Origin: Verrucomicrobiales bacterium
GTDB lineage: Bacteria; Verrucomicrobiota; Verrucomicrobiia; Verrucomicrobiales; SLCJ01
DNA length: 64,000 nt
Direction of reading: 5' to 3'
Assembly (NCBI GenBank): GCA_024636835.1
Contig: JAGXGH010000056.1
Location: forward strand, 1-64,000
The notes under the pieces were generated by a model that saw only the letters and a list, made by a program, of their open reading frames with translations, was not told the DNA's origin and ran no database searches. The position numbers and the translations under genes are program-made. Below are positions 27,266 to 37,000 of the stretch, piece after piece (the first letter of the stretch is position 1; every line of letters begins with the position of its first letter).

Positions 27266-28327
27266 ATGACACGCCACCTCTTGCTGACGCTATTCGGCAT
27301 CGGTCTTCTGGCCTCGTCCATCTTGGCGGGCCCGACGCAGGAGGCGGTTGACGATTCTCTCGACCTGGGTCAACGCATGCTTCCAGTGCCTCGCAGCGCA
27401 TGCTTCCAGGATCCCGGATACTTCACCTGGTGCGGGTCGATGATTCAGGGAGATGATGAGAAATACTATCTCTGTTATTCCCGCTGGCCCTACGAGAAGA
27501 AGATGAGTGGCTGGGTTACTTACTCGGAAGTCGCGCTGGCGGTAGCGGATCATCCCCTCGGGCCTTATCGCCATCACTCGGTCCTGCTTCATGGCCGCGG
27601 CAAAGGTCACTTCGACGGCACCATGATCCACAACCCCCATGTCCACAAGTTTGGCGATAAATTCTACCTCTACTACGTGGGTGCCAGCGATGCGGGCTCT
27701 TTTCGCGCCACCCGCCTCACTCAACGAATCGGCGTCGCCGTCGCGGACTCGATCCTTGGCCCCTGGCAGCGGTTTGACCAACCGCTGATCGATGTCACCC
27801 CCGATTCATTTGATGCCGCCCTTACCACCAACCCCTCCGTCACCTATTTCAAGGGCCGCTACATCATGGTCTACAAATGCCAGGGTAAGGACGGCAAGGT
27901 GTTCCATGGCGTCGCTTTTTCCGACTCACCCACCGGCCCGTTTGTGAAGCATTCCCGGCCGATTTTTACCGACCCCAGGAGCCCGTTCCCGGCAGAAGAC
28001 CCTTTCCTTTTCACCTACAAGGGCAAGCTTTACACCATACTTTCCGACAACAAGGTGTTCACTGATATCAAGCAAGCTCTGTGCTTGTTCGAATCGGAAG
28101 ACGGGGTGGATTGGAAACTTTCCAAGCATGCGATCATCTCCGACCGCACGATCCAGTGGGCTGACGGTAGCACTGAGAAGCTTGGCGATCTGGAGCGTCC
28201 ACAGATCTTTTTCGACCGCAACGGAGAGCCAGCCGTGCTGTTTTGCGCAGCCACCCATGGCAAACGGGCCCCGGGCAACACCTTCAATATTCAAATTCCC
28301 CTCAACCCCACCTTGCTAAAGCCATAA
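27266..28327 (+). CDS. GH43-like five-bladed propeller protein (exported)
   Basis: A 353-residue protein with a signal peptide (about 1-21). Repeated blade motifs are typical of the GH43/GH117-like clan: FTWCGSMIQGDD, YYLCYSRWP, FDGTMIHNPHVHKF, FYLYYVG, ADSILGPWQRF, FPAEDPFLF and LERPQIFF. Acidic residues occur at expected places, but the family cannot be fixed by eye, and some relatives in sulfatase clusters act on galactans or anhydrosugars. The true start is ATG 27266; an upstream TTG would add two residues. The 97-base element at 27165 forms its leader. The next gene, a fucosidase, follows after 51 bases, so the two are probably one transcript. Confidence 0.72.
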   Translation: MTRHLLLTLFGIGLLASSILAGPTQEAVDDSLDLGQRMLPVPRSACFQDPGYFTWCGSMIQGDDEKYYLCYSRWPYEKKMSGWVTYSEVALAVADHPLGPYRHHSVLLHGRGKGHFDGTMIHNPHVHKFGDKFYLYYVGASDAGSFRATRLTQRIGVAVADSILGPWQRFDQPLIDVTPDSFDAALTTNPSVTYFKGRYIMVYKCQGKDGKVFHGVAFSDSPTGPFVKHSRPIFTDPRSPFPAEDPFLFTYKGKLYTILSDNKVFTDIKQALCLFESEDGVDWKLSKHAIISDRTIQWADGSTEKLGDLERPQIFFDRNGEPAVLFCAATHGKRAPGNTFNIQIPLNPTLLKP

Positions 28328-28378
28328 GTCTTTTGCTCCGCCGCAAATACTGAAAAGCAAATTCCTGACCCTAGAATT

Positions 28379-30157
28379 ATGACAAATCCGACTTTATCCG
28401 CCCTTCGTTGGCTTGCTCTGTGTTTGTCTTTCCTAGTCAGCATCCATGCCGAGGAACGGATGGATGAAATGTGGGGGGAAAGCACGGTAAAGCTCAGAGC
28501 GGCTGATGCCGAAAAGGGTCAACTTTTCGACAAAGGCAACTACGCCATGTTCATCCACTGGGGGCTGTATTCGCAGTTGGCCAACAAGGTGGATGGCAAG
28601 ACCTACTACGGGATCGGGGAGTGGATCATGAATCCAAGAATGGCCAACATCCCGCCTGAGCAATACAAGAAGCTGGCGGGCGAATTCAATCCGACCCGAT
28701 TCGATGTCAAGGCCATTGCGCGTCTGGCCAAGGATGCGGGGATGAAATACGTCATCATCACCAGCAAGCACCACGACGGTTTTGCGATGTATGATTCCGC
28801 CGCCTGCGATTTCAATGTGGTGGACGCGACACCGTGGAAGATGGATCCAATGAAGGAGTTGGCGGCCGCGTGCCGTGAACTTGGGCTCGGGTTTGGGTTC
28901 TACTATTCGCACAACCAGGACTGGACCTTTCCCGGTGGCGGTGGCGGACCGAAGCTGGATGCCGAGGGCAAGCCTGCGAGCTTTGACGACTATTTTCTCA
29001 AAAAGTGCCTGCCGCAGGTCGAGGAAATCACCAGTCAATACGGGCCGATCGAGTTGGTGTGGTTCGACACCCCGGGGCGGATGCCAAAGAAATATGCCGA
29101 GCAGTTGGTGGCGGTGGTGCGCAAGAACCAGCCCAAGGCATTGGTTTCCGGTCGTGTGGGTCACGGACTTGGCGACTACCAGTCGCTGGGAGACATGGAG
29201 GTGCCGCATCGCAATATTGAGGGGATGTGGGAAAGTGTCGATACCACCAACGACTCCTGGGCCTATGCCTGGTATGACGAATGCTGGAAGACTCCCGATG
29301 AGATTCTGCGGCGCTTGATCAGTTGCGTGGCGAGGGGTGGTACCTACATGCTCAACATCGGCCCGCGAGGGGACGGATCGGTGCCGGAACGCGCTGCACG
29401 CTCGCTGCGTGAATCGGGTGCCTGGATCCATCGCTACCCGCAGGTGGTTTATGATACGGCTTCCTCACCCTGGAAGCATGCACTCCCGTGGGGCGATGTG
29501 ACGGTCAAAGGCAAGCGCCTGTTCCTTTCGGTCTTCGATTGGCCGGCGTCCGGCAAACTCTATCTGCCCGGGCTCGAGACCCGGGTGGTTTCGGCCAAAT
29601 TGCTGGATGGAAAATCCGCGAGCGAGTTGACTCATGAGCGCCTTCATGGATGGACGGTTGTGGAGTTGCCGGCCCGTGCACCGGAGCGCTTGGTGTCGGT
29701 GATTGAGTTGGCGTTGGAAGCCGAGCCGGTGGTCGACACCACCTTTGGGCTCGATCCGAATGGAGCCACTACTGTGCTTGCCGAGTTCGCTGAGGTCGCT
29801 GGTGCCAAGGGTTCGAAAAAGCACTGGATGGAGAAATTCGGCGAATGGAAGACCGCTTACCACATTCACCAATGGAAGCCCGAATCCAGCGTCACGTTCG
29901 AAGTCGAGGTGCTCGCGGCTGGCGATTACATGGTGGACCTCAACTACGCCGGAGAAGGGCGCTATGTCTGGAGTGTCGGGGTGGTCGGCGGCGAACGAAT
30001 CCAAAACCAGCAGAACTCATCGGCGATATATCAAGATCACCCAATCGGTTGGCTTCGCTTCCCTCAGCCCGGAAAACACAAGGTCGAGGTCAAGTGCGTG
30101 GATGGCAATCTCGACAGTGCGAGCCTACGGGCCATCCGGTTCACACCTGTTTTCTGA
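28379..30157 (+). CDS. Alpha-L-fucosidase (GH29) 1
   Basis: A 592-residue exported enzyme. Signal peptide ends IHA (about 24). The (beta/alpha)8 barrel has FIHWGLYSQ, GEWIMN, YVIITSKHHDGFAM, and the nucleophile Asp230 in ELVWFDTPG. The barrel closes with GTYMLNIGPRGDG. A beta-sandwich follows, and a further C-terminal domain (about 460-592) resembles a carbohydrate-binding module. It releases fucose with retention of configuration. It is intact, in contrast to the third fucosidase at 52668, and lies between the GH43-like gene and the second PEP-CTERM promoter. Confidence 0.93.
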   Translation: MTNPTLSALRWLALCLSFLVSIHAEERMDEMWGESTVKLRAADAEKGQLFDKGNYAMFIHWGLYSQLANKVDGKTYYGIGEWIMNPRMANIPPEQYKKLAGEFNPTRFDVKAIARLAKDAGMKYVIITSKHHDGFAMYDSAACDFNVVDATPWKMDPMKELAAACRELGLGFGFYYSHNQDWTFPGGGGGPKLDAEGKPASFDDYFLKKCLPQVEEITSQYGPIELVWFDTPGRMPKKYAEQLVAVVRKNQPKALVSGRVGHGLGDYQSLGDMEVPHRNIEGMWESVDTTNDSWAYAWYDECWKTPDEILRRLISCVARGGTYMLNIGPRGDGSVPERAARSLRESGAWIHRYPQVVYDTASSPWKHALPWGDVTVKGKRLFLSVFDWPASGKLYLPGLETRVVSAKLLDGKSASELTHERLHGWTVVELPARAPERLVSVIELALEAEPVVDTTFGLDPNGATTVLAEFAEVAGAKGSKKHWMEKFGEWKTAYHIHQWKPESSVTFEVEVLAAGDYMVDLNYAGEGRYVWSVGVVGGERIQNQQNSSAIYQDHPIGWLRFPQPGKHKVEVKCVDGNLDSASLRAIRFTPVF

Positions 30158-30245
30158 TGAGTTTCCAGCGAACTCTTTGCCTGATGGGGAGGCCTGGAAA
30201 CTTTCCAAGGGTAAGGAAATGAGACAGCCCCAAAAAACTTACTCC

Positions 30246-30282
30246 CATTTCGTAACCTTCCGTGACCTTTTGGTATTAGAGG
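30246..30282 (+). promoter_or_regulatory. ECF-type promoter upstream of PEP-CTERM gene 2
   Basis: TTTCGTAACCTTC, CGTGACCTTTT, GGTATTAGAGG. It differs from the sites at 26266 and 32926 at only a few bases with identical spacing. It is about 65 bases before the likely start at 30347. Confidence 0.7.
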
Positions 30283-30346
30283 GTGGCAATGATCCGCATT
30301 GAGGGCTCAAACGCCTAAAAACCTCGTAAGTATGAGCACCAAGTCC

Positions 30347-31105
30347 ATGAAAACAACCAACAAACTGCCCTTTCAACTTTCGTTCGTTGCTTTTGGGGTG
30401 GGCGCCATGCTGTCCTTTGCTCCGCTCGCAAAGGCCGCGGTGATCACTTGGGGCAGCGCAACCGACGTTGTCAGCACCCTCGATGTCTCTACCAACGGAA
30501 CGACTGTAGAAGCGTTTAACATTGGTTACGAGTACACTGGCGCTATAGTTCCCACGCCCCCTGCACTCTCAACGGTGACAGTGAACTCGGTGATATTTGC
30601 GGCACTAGCTGGACCTTCCCCCCTGACAGAGACCAATGGCGGCGCCTACGGCTTTCTGGCGGGTAAAACCACGGGGAACACCGATTATAACTCGCTTCTG
30701 AATTCGGCTGCTTATGGTGGTGGAACCGGCACCGTCGATATGACCCTCGGAGGAGGAAACCTGGTAAATGGGCAGCAGTACGAGATTCAGCTCTGGTATG
30801 TCGATGTAAGAACAGAGGGTGTTGATACACGCGCCATGATATTTGGCGACGGAGAGATCACTGAAAGTTCCGTTAGTGTTTCAAGCGGAATCTTCGGTCC
30901 CAGCGGGACGCTCGGGCAGTATACCATAGGGACATTCACCGCCGACGGAATCAATCAGACCCTGAGCCTAACCCCCGGCGTAGCGCCCAACGCTTTTGGT
31001 AACTCCCAATTAAACGCCTACCAGATCCGCGCCGTTCCCGAGCCATCGGCTGCATCCCTTGTTGGTCTTTGCGGTCTCGCATTGATTCTGCGCAGACGTA
31101 GGTAG
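30347..31105 (+). CDS. PEP-CTERM sorting-domain protein 2
   Basis: About 252 residues from the ATG giving MKTTNKLPFQLSFVAF, whose signal peptide parallels PEP-CTERM protein 1; ATGs at 30332 and 30299 are in frame but less likely. The mature part (about 25-225) is beta-rich with no Cys cluster (AVITWGSATDVV, GGAYGFLAGKTTGN, LWYVDVR). The end reads VPEPSAASLVG, a hydrophobic helix and RRRR, the PEP-CTERM/exosortase signal. A strong terminator follows at 31134. It should be a surface or matrix protein made under the shared ECF-type promoter; the molecular function is unknown. Confidence 0.85.
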   Translation: MKTTNKLPFQLSFVAFGVGAMLSFAPLAKAAVITWGSATDVVSTLDVSTNGTTVEAFNIGYEYTGAIVPTPPALSTVTVNSVIFAALAGPSPLTETNGGAYGFLAGKTTGNTDYNSLLNSAAYGGGTGTVDMTLGGGNLVNGQQYEIQLWYVDVRTEGVDTRAMIFGDGEITESSVSVSSGIFGPSGTLGQYTIGTFTADGINQTLSLTPGVAPNAFGNSQLNAYQIRAVPEPSAASLVGLCGLALILRRRR

Positions 31106-31133
31106 GTTCTGCGCTGACATTTTCAAAAGCTTC

Positions 31134-31168
31134 ATCGGCTCTCTCCCTTAGGGAGGGGCCGATTTTTT
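31134..31168 (+). terminator. Rho-independent terminator
   Basis: The stem ATCGGC + CTCTCCC pairs with GGGAGGG + GCCGAT around a TTA loop, followed by six T. It ends the PEP-CTERM gene 2 transcript. Confidence 0.88.
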
Positions 31169-31277
31169 ATAGCCGATATAAGCGCGCCGTTTTCATAAGC
31201 ATCACATCATTCTGGGCATATTTACCGAAGGATGCGGCCTACTTCGTTCAAGCAGCCCGGAAGCCCGTTTTTTTTCA

Positions 31278-32903
31278 ATGACACTTCCATCGTCAATATT
31301 ACCAAAAAGCCTGATAGCCCTCACATGCTTGACTAATCTACTCACACTGAGTGCCGCTCTGGCCGTATCGAAAGAAGAATCCCAGCCCTATGACGGCAGT
31401 TGGGAGTCCCTGCAGCAGATGCCCGTGCCCGCATGGTTTGATGACGGCAAGATCGGGATCTTCATCCATTGGGGCCCCTACAGCGCAATTGGTTATGTAA
31501 AAGGTAATCGCGGTTACGCCGAGCATGTACCCAAACATATTTATAACGATCCAAAACACTATTACCCTTACCTAAAAGAACGTTGGGGCGAAACCCCTCC
31601 TAAGTTCGGGTACAAAGATATCATTCCGGAGTTCAAAGCGGAGAATTGGGATCCCGATCAGTGGGCGGCACTCTTTGCTGAAGTGGGTGCCAAATATGTC
31701 GTGCTAACGGCGGAGCATCATGATGGCTGGGCCAACTGGGATTCCGACCTGACGCCTTGGAATGCGGTGGATAAGGGTCCCAAACGCGACATCGTCGGCG
31801 ATTTGGGAAAAGCGGTGAGAGCGCAAGGACTGAAATATGCCCCCTCCTATCATCGTGAACGGCACACGGGGTTCTTCGCCAAAGAGCAGTACGCCGTGCA
31901 CAGCGAACCTCACCCGGATATTGCCGAAGAAATTAAGCGTATGCCAGAGGCGGCCACGCTCTACGGACCGTTCAGCTACGATAAAGCTTTCGTGGATGAC
32001 TACGTGGCCCGCTGGAAAGAGATTCAAACGAAATATAAGCCCGATATGCTGTGGTTGGATGATTTTCCCATCTTCACCCGCGATGGCAATGATGTGCGGG
32101 CCGGAAAAATGCAGCCGGAGATCAAATATTTCGATGATCAGGTTCGTGGGATGATCACCGACTTTATGAACGATGGCGCGGCACGCGGTGCCGATGTCTA
32201 CGTCAACAACAAGGGAGCTAACCGCAACTGGCCGGCTGGGGTCGGATGTTTGGAGAAAGATAATCTCAAACTCAAGGTGATCGGCCCAAAATGGCAGAGT
32301 TGCACGACATTCGGCACGTCATTTGGATACCTGGCCGCCGAAGAAAATCCGAACTATGCGTGGAAAAAGACCGCTGAGGAGGTGATTCACGAAATGGTCG
32401 AAGTCATCAGCCGCAACGGCAACTTCTTGATCAACATAGGGCCCAAAGCGGATGGAACCATCCCGGCCTGGCAGGTTGAGCGGTTGCGCGAGATGGGTGC
32501 CTGGTTAAAAATCAACGGCGATGCCATTTATGGATCACGTTATTGGAAGGTAGATATGCAGCGGAACGAACAGCTCTCTTTCACTACGAAAGGGAAAACG
32601 CTCTACGCGATCAAAAGCGCTAAACCGGCTGCTCCTTTCACGATTGAAGCGACTACGGGCTGGACCGCCGGTCAGGTAAAGTCAGTCAAGTTGCTCGGTT
32701 CCAATGACGCGGTGAATTGGGAGATGACTCCCCGCGGGTTACAGATCACGCCACCATCCAATCTCGGAAAAAGCATGTTCGCATGGACTTTCGCAATTTT
32801 GACGACCGAAGAGCAGCACCACTCCAATTCCATTCAAATAGATGCCAGCAAAGCGCTAAAAGGAACGAAGAAAGTGGATCTAGAGGGTGCTTACGACAAG
32901 TGA
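31278..32903 (+). CDS. Alpha-L-fucosidase (GH29) 2
   Basis: A 541-residue exported enzyme with signal peptide about 1-29. GH29 motifs: IGIFIHWGPYSAIG, YVVLTAEHHDGWANWDS, nucleophile Asp261 in DMLWLDDF, and NGNFLINIGPKADG. It differs clearly from fucosidase 1, so it is not a recent duplication and may have a different linkage specificity. The C-terminal beta domain (about 415-541) is shorter than in fucosidase 1. It stands after a terminator and before PEP-CTERM gene 3; its own promoter should lie in 31170-31277. Confidence 0.93.
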   Translation: MTLPSSILPKSLIALTCLTNLLTLSAALAVSKEESQPYDGSWESLQQMPVPAWFDDGKIGIFIHWGPYSAIGYVKGNRGYAEHVPKHIYNDPKHYYPYLKERWGETPPKFGYKDIIPEFKAENWDPDQWAALFAEVGAKYVVLTAEHHDGWANWDSDLTPWNAVDKGPKRDIVGDLGKAVRAQGLKYAPSYHRERHTGFFAKEQYAVHSEPHPDIAEEIKRMPEAATLYGPFSYDKAFVDDYVARWKEIQTKYKPDMLWLDDFPIFTRDGNDVRAGKMQPEIKYFDDQVRGMITDFMNDGAARGADVYVNNKGANRNWPAGVGCLEKDNLKLKVIGPKWQSCTTFGTSFGYLAAEENPNYAWKKTAEEVIHEMVEVISRNGNFLINIGPKADGTIPAWQVERLREMGAWLKINGDAIYGSRYWKVDMQRNEQLSFTTKGKTLYAIKSAKPAAPFTIEATTGWTAGQVKSVKLLGSNDAVNWEMTPRGLQITPPSNLGKSMFAWTFAILTTEEQHHSNSIQIDASKALKGTKKVDLEGAYDK

Positions 32904-32925
32904 AAGAATCAGTTTTTTTGCTCCA

Positions 32926-32962
32926 ATTCGGTAACCTTCCGTAACTTTTTGGTATTAGAGGG
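32926..32962 (+). promoter_or_regulatory. ECF-type promoter upstream of PEP-CTERM gene 3
   Basis: ATTCGGTAACCTTCC, GTAACTTTTT, GGTATTAGAGG, followed by GTGGCAAT as at 30282. This is the third near-identical copy, about 50 bases before the ATG at 33011. Confidence 0.7.
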
Positions 32963-33010
32963 TGGCAATTGTCTACAAGGAAGACTCAGGTACCGTAAAC
33001 CCGCACAAAT

Positions 33011-33838
33011 ATGATGACTACCCGTTCCAAACTCACCACGCTTACCCTTTGCTCTCTGGCCGCAGGCTTTCTGCCAGCTCAGGCGGCGGTTCTCATCGAC
33101 CACACTTTCGATGGAGTCGCCAACGACACCGGTCCGGCGTTTCAAGAAGTGCAAAACACCTCAGGAACAGCAGGAACAGCAAACCTGAGTACCGGCGAGA
33201 TCAAGCTGGGGAATTTTGATAGCAGCAACGTTGGCTTCAATAACGTCAGCACGGTCAATGTGACGGCGCTCGATCCGACCGCCACCGGGTTTACTGCCAC
33301 CTTCTATGTGACCAGCACAACTGCGGACGTGTCGTCATTGCTCTACAACGGCATGTTCTTCGGTGTGGTTTCCGGCACCGCCGCTACGGGAACCGGCGGC
33401 AGTAATCTCTGGGTCAACAATCCAGATGCCTTTGGCTACGTCGCTGGCAGCGGCGCATACGGTGACCATCTGATGCGCCAGGACGGCACTACAGATGCGA
33501 ATTCCACAAATTCATCCCTGACGACCACGCAGCCGACCGACGCTTCGTTCAAAGACGGCTTCACACTCTCCCTCAGTATGTTCAATGACAATTCCTGGTC
33601 AATCACCTCCACTGGCTTGAGCACGAATCTGAATGGTAGCGGCAGCCTGAACACCGCCGCTTTCTCCTACGCGGACATCGTCAATGATCTAGGGCTCTAC
33701 GTTAGCCTACAGGGTCAAGCGGGCAACCCCACCATTACCATGAACCGGATGACCCTAGAAAGCGTTGCCGTACCTGAGCCATCTTCCGCACTGCTCTGCC
33801 TTGGAGGCTTGGGTCTTTTGCTCCGTCGCAGACGTTGA
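33011..33838 (+). CDS. PEP-CTERM sorting-domain protein 3
   Basis: A 275-residue exported protein with a signal peptide ending PAQA (about 25). The mature beta-rich domain (VLIDHTFDGVANDTG, TGFTATFYVTS, DGFTLSLSMFNDNSWSI) has a LamG/jelly-roll look common among PEP-CTERM proteins. The C-terminus is VPEPSSALLCLGG, hydrophobic, RRRR. It should be exported, exosortase-processed and surface-associated. It is the third member of the group with the conserved ECF-type promoter. No enzyme motif was recognised. Confidence 0.85.
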   Translation: MMTTRSKLTTLTLCSLAAGFLPAQAAVLIDHTFDGVANDTGPAFQEVQNTSGTAGTANLSTGEIKLGNFDSSNVGFNNVSTVNVTALDPTATGFTATFYVTSTTADVSSLLYNGMFFGVVSGTAATGTGGSNLWVNNPDAFGYVAGSGAYGDHLMRQDGTTDANSTNSSLTTTQPTDASFKDGFTLSLSMFNDNSWSITSTGLSTNLNGSGSLNTAAFSYADIVNDLGLYVSLQGQAGNPTITMNRMTLESVAVPEPSSALLCLGGLGLLLRRRR

Positions 33839-34069
33839 GAACTGCTCGCGGCCAGTGGCGAATCACGGGCGGATTGGCAACGCCCAATCCACACGGCCAA
33901 AACACCGCAAAGCCTTATAAACACCGACTTGCCGTCGGAGGCCTACTGCTGGAATACCATTTTCCCATCGCCACCGCGTGATAGGTTGGTCTTCCCGTGT
34001 CGTTTTCCCGCGGTTGGATCACGCCCATGACCTACACCAGATGGAGCAGCAAATTCATCATAATCCCTT

Positions 34070-37000
34070 ATGTTCATAGATCCGCATCGAATGACCATAT
34101 TGTTTTCGACCTGTGCGGCTGTGCTATCTGGTTTCTTCGCCACCCCTTCTCAGGCTACCAACTACGACAATGGCTATGTTTGGGAGCGATCCACAAATTG
34201 GACCGTGAACGGCACTTCCCCGGATCCATCAAGCAAACAGGATGATCAAGGAACGGTTGTCTGGAATTACACCTATGTCTCGGGCGGAAGCTTAATCAAT
34301 GACACTGGCACCAACAAATGGTGGTCCCTTGCCCGCACGAATATGACGGCAGGCGAATGGTATGGCGCACCCGTATTTTTGAGTGGTTCGAGCCTCCCTT
34401 ACTTCAGTCAGGGCGCCGCGCAGATGCATACCAACGCCATCGATACCGCGCCCCTGGCGGTGTGGACATGCCCGGTGGACAACGCCGAGATCGAAATCGG
34501 GGGGAGGGTGTCCTGGCGCGGAGGGGGCGGAACCAATACCGCCTCGGCGGATTATGTCTTGGCCTTGCGACGGGCGGCGGACAGCAGTTGGCAAGTGCTG
34601 GATTCCGCTGTGTTTGTCCCGAATGGCGGCACCTCGCCGGGCTACACCCGCGAGTATTCCGGAGCACAGGCTTTGGCGCCTCTCAGTCTCTCGCAGGGCG
34701 ATCAACTTGTCTGGGGATTCAAGCGGCATTCAAATTTCACCAGCAACGGCGGCTGGATCAATATGAACGACAGCCTCACGTTCACTTTGGGATACAGTAC
34801 CTCCATTGCCGATGTGGAGGTCTACGCCCCGCTCTCGGGAAGCTCGAAGGCCATCTTTACCCTCGATCTCAATCGTCCGGACGCCGGGATCATCACGGTG
34901 GATTATGCCACAGCCGACGGAACCGCCCTTGCGGGGACAGACTACGCGGCGACCAGCGGCACCCTGGAGTTTACGCCGGGTGAGACCACCAAGACGATTT
35001 CGGTTCCGATCATGGCTGTCACGGAAGCCCAGAACGCCAAAAGCTTCTCGCTGACATTGTCGAATCCGGTCGGAGTGGATTTGGGCAGAGCGACCGCCAC
35101 ATGCACGATTCTTAGCAACGTCGTGGCGCCGGTGACTGGGTTGACGGCGATTCCCATGGGCACCTCGGGCATCGATCTGGCCTGGATTGAACCCGCCGCT
35201 CTTCCGGGTGGCTATCAGGTGGAGCGATCAATCGCTGGAGGTGGCTGGACGATCCTGGCCACGCTCCCGACCGGGACGAACACCTATCGGGATATCAACA
35301 TCGTGCCGGATGCGTCCTACAGTTATCGGATCACTTCCTTCAATGATGCCGCCTCCAACTCCTCATCGGTGGCACAGGCCACAATGCCTTCCAAAGCGAA
35401 TACCTTGCCCCCCAGCGCTTTTGGGATGGTCCGTGACTACGGCAGCACCTGGTGGGCCGGCGGCTCACGCGGATCAGCGGTTTGGCATGTGAAAACCAGC
35501 CGTTACGCCATGACTTTCAACAGCGGTTCGCTCAGCCTCACCTCGATTTTTCCGCTGGAGGAAACGCTTCCGGAAACAACGGCACTGGATCAGCCCCAGA
35601 GCGAAAGTTTTCCCGCTTCCGCCCCCTCGAGCAGCCTCTCCGCCACCATGACCTCATCGGGATCGAGCGTTGTGATTCAGCCAGCTGCGACCAATACCAA
35701 CAACACGCACTTACTGAATAACGGAAAATTCTACCAACGGCGCTGGGTGAAAATCAAAACCAACTCAGGACCCGCCCTCAACACCGCGCAAAGTGGATAC
35801 GAGGTCATTGCCTGGCCCGACCGGGTCTCCATCATCTGCCGGGTGGTGCCTACCTCATCCGTCACCGGGGGAAGCCTGACCATGACCCTGAACCTGGACA
35901 GCATCTTCGACGAACTCTCCGGCAGCGGAGTGGCACAGGCTCTCGCCGCAACCGATGACAGCGGGTATGTCGTCTTCAAGAGTGCCGGAAGTGATACCAT
36001 CACCGTCGACCCCACCAATTCCCGCGTCACCATCGAAACCGACGCGGGCACTTGGAATGCTGATGAAGAACGCACTGTCGGTCTGGTCATCTATCCATCC
36101 AACGATGTGGCCCAGACTCTTCCGGTGGCGGACCAAATCGAAAGTGGTTCGCTCACTGTTACGGCGGTCCAAACCGCTCCAGTCAATGTAACGATTACCC
36201 CTTCATACGAACTCGATTATGGCTACTACGAAATCCTGATGCCCACGAACACAAGGGCGGACGATTCGAATCGGATTGAACGCAACCAGGTCACGATTCA
36301 AAATCCCACGTCCTCCCCTCAGCTCGCGCGTCTTGCATTTAACAAGGGGGCGTTTGGCAAACAGGCCGGGATCTCCTGTTTTCTTCGAGATATGGATGGC
36401 AACCCACTGGGAATCCCCGTTCAGCTTTCTAAAAACTGGCACAATGCGACCAGCGACCGATGGATCGGTTCCTGGTTCAATGGAATGACCCTGCTCACGA
36501 TTCCGCCCAATACCACGCTGCAATTTGAAGCCGTCGTTCTCGGGCAAAACTATGCCGGGATACCAGCCGCCAGCCATGCCCAGCTTAGCCTGGTGGGTTG
36601 GGGCGGCAACGGTAACCACCAGTGGGATGAATCCGCCATCGGTTGCTGGGGAGAGACTCTTGTTTATGATCCGGATTCCGCTCTGGCAGGCGCCATCGGC
36701 ACCGATTCACGCCCGATGCTCCTGTTGCGCAACACCGGCGACGAGAAACAATGGACGGGGAATTACGGCGGGTGCGATTTCCTGCGTTACTACGACGGGG
36801 GTGGCACCCGCCGTTATCAAAAACGGATCCGCAGTTGGTATCAGCGCTATGGGCCCAATCTCACGGATGTCACCTACGCCGGCGAAACCGATAACTCCCT
36901 CATCGACTTTAAATACAGCACAAGCATCTATCGCTCCAACGACTACGTCCGCGGACGGCACCACATCCGCTATGACGTCAAGAGCGACGCTTCGTTTAAC

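Noticed and set aside
24639-33994. 16-base identity TGATAGGTTGGTCTTC at 24639-24654 and 33979-33994
   Set aside because: A single 16-base match in 64 kb is within chance expectation, the first copy includes a stop codon, and the flanks do not align.
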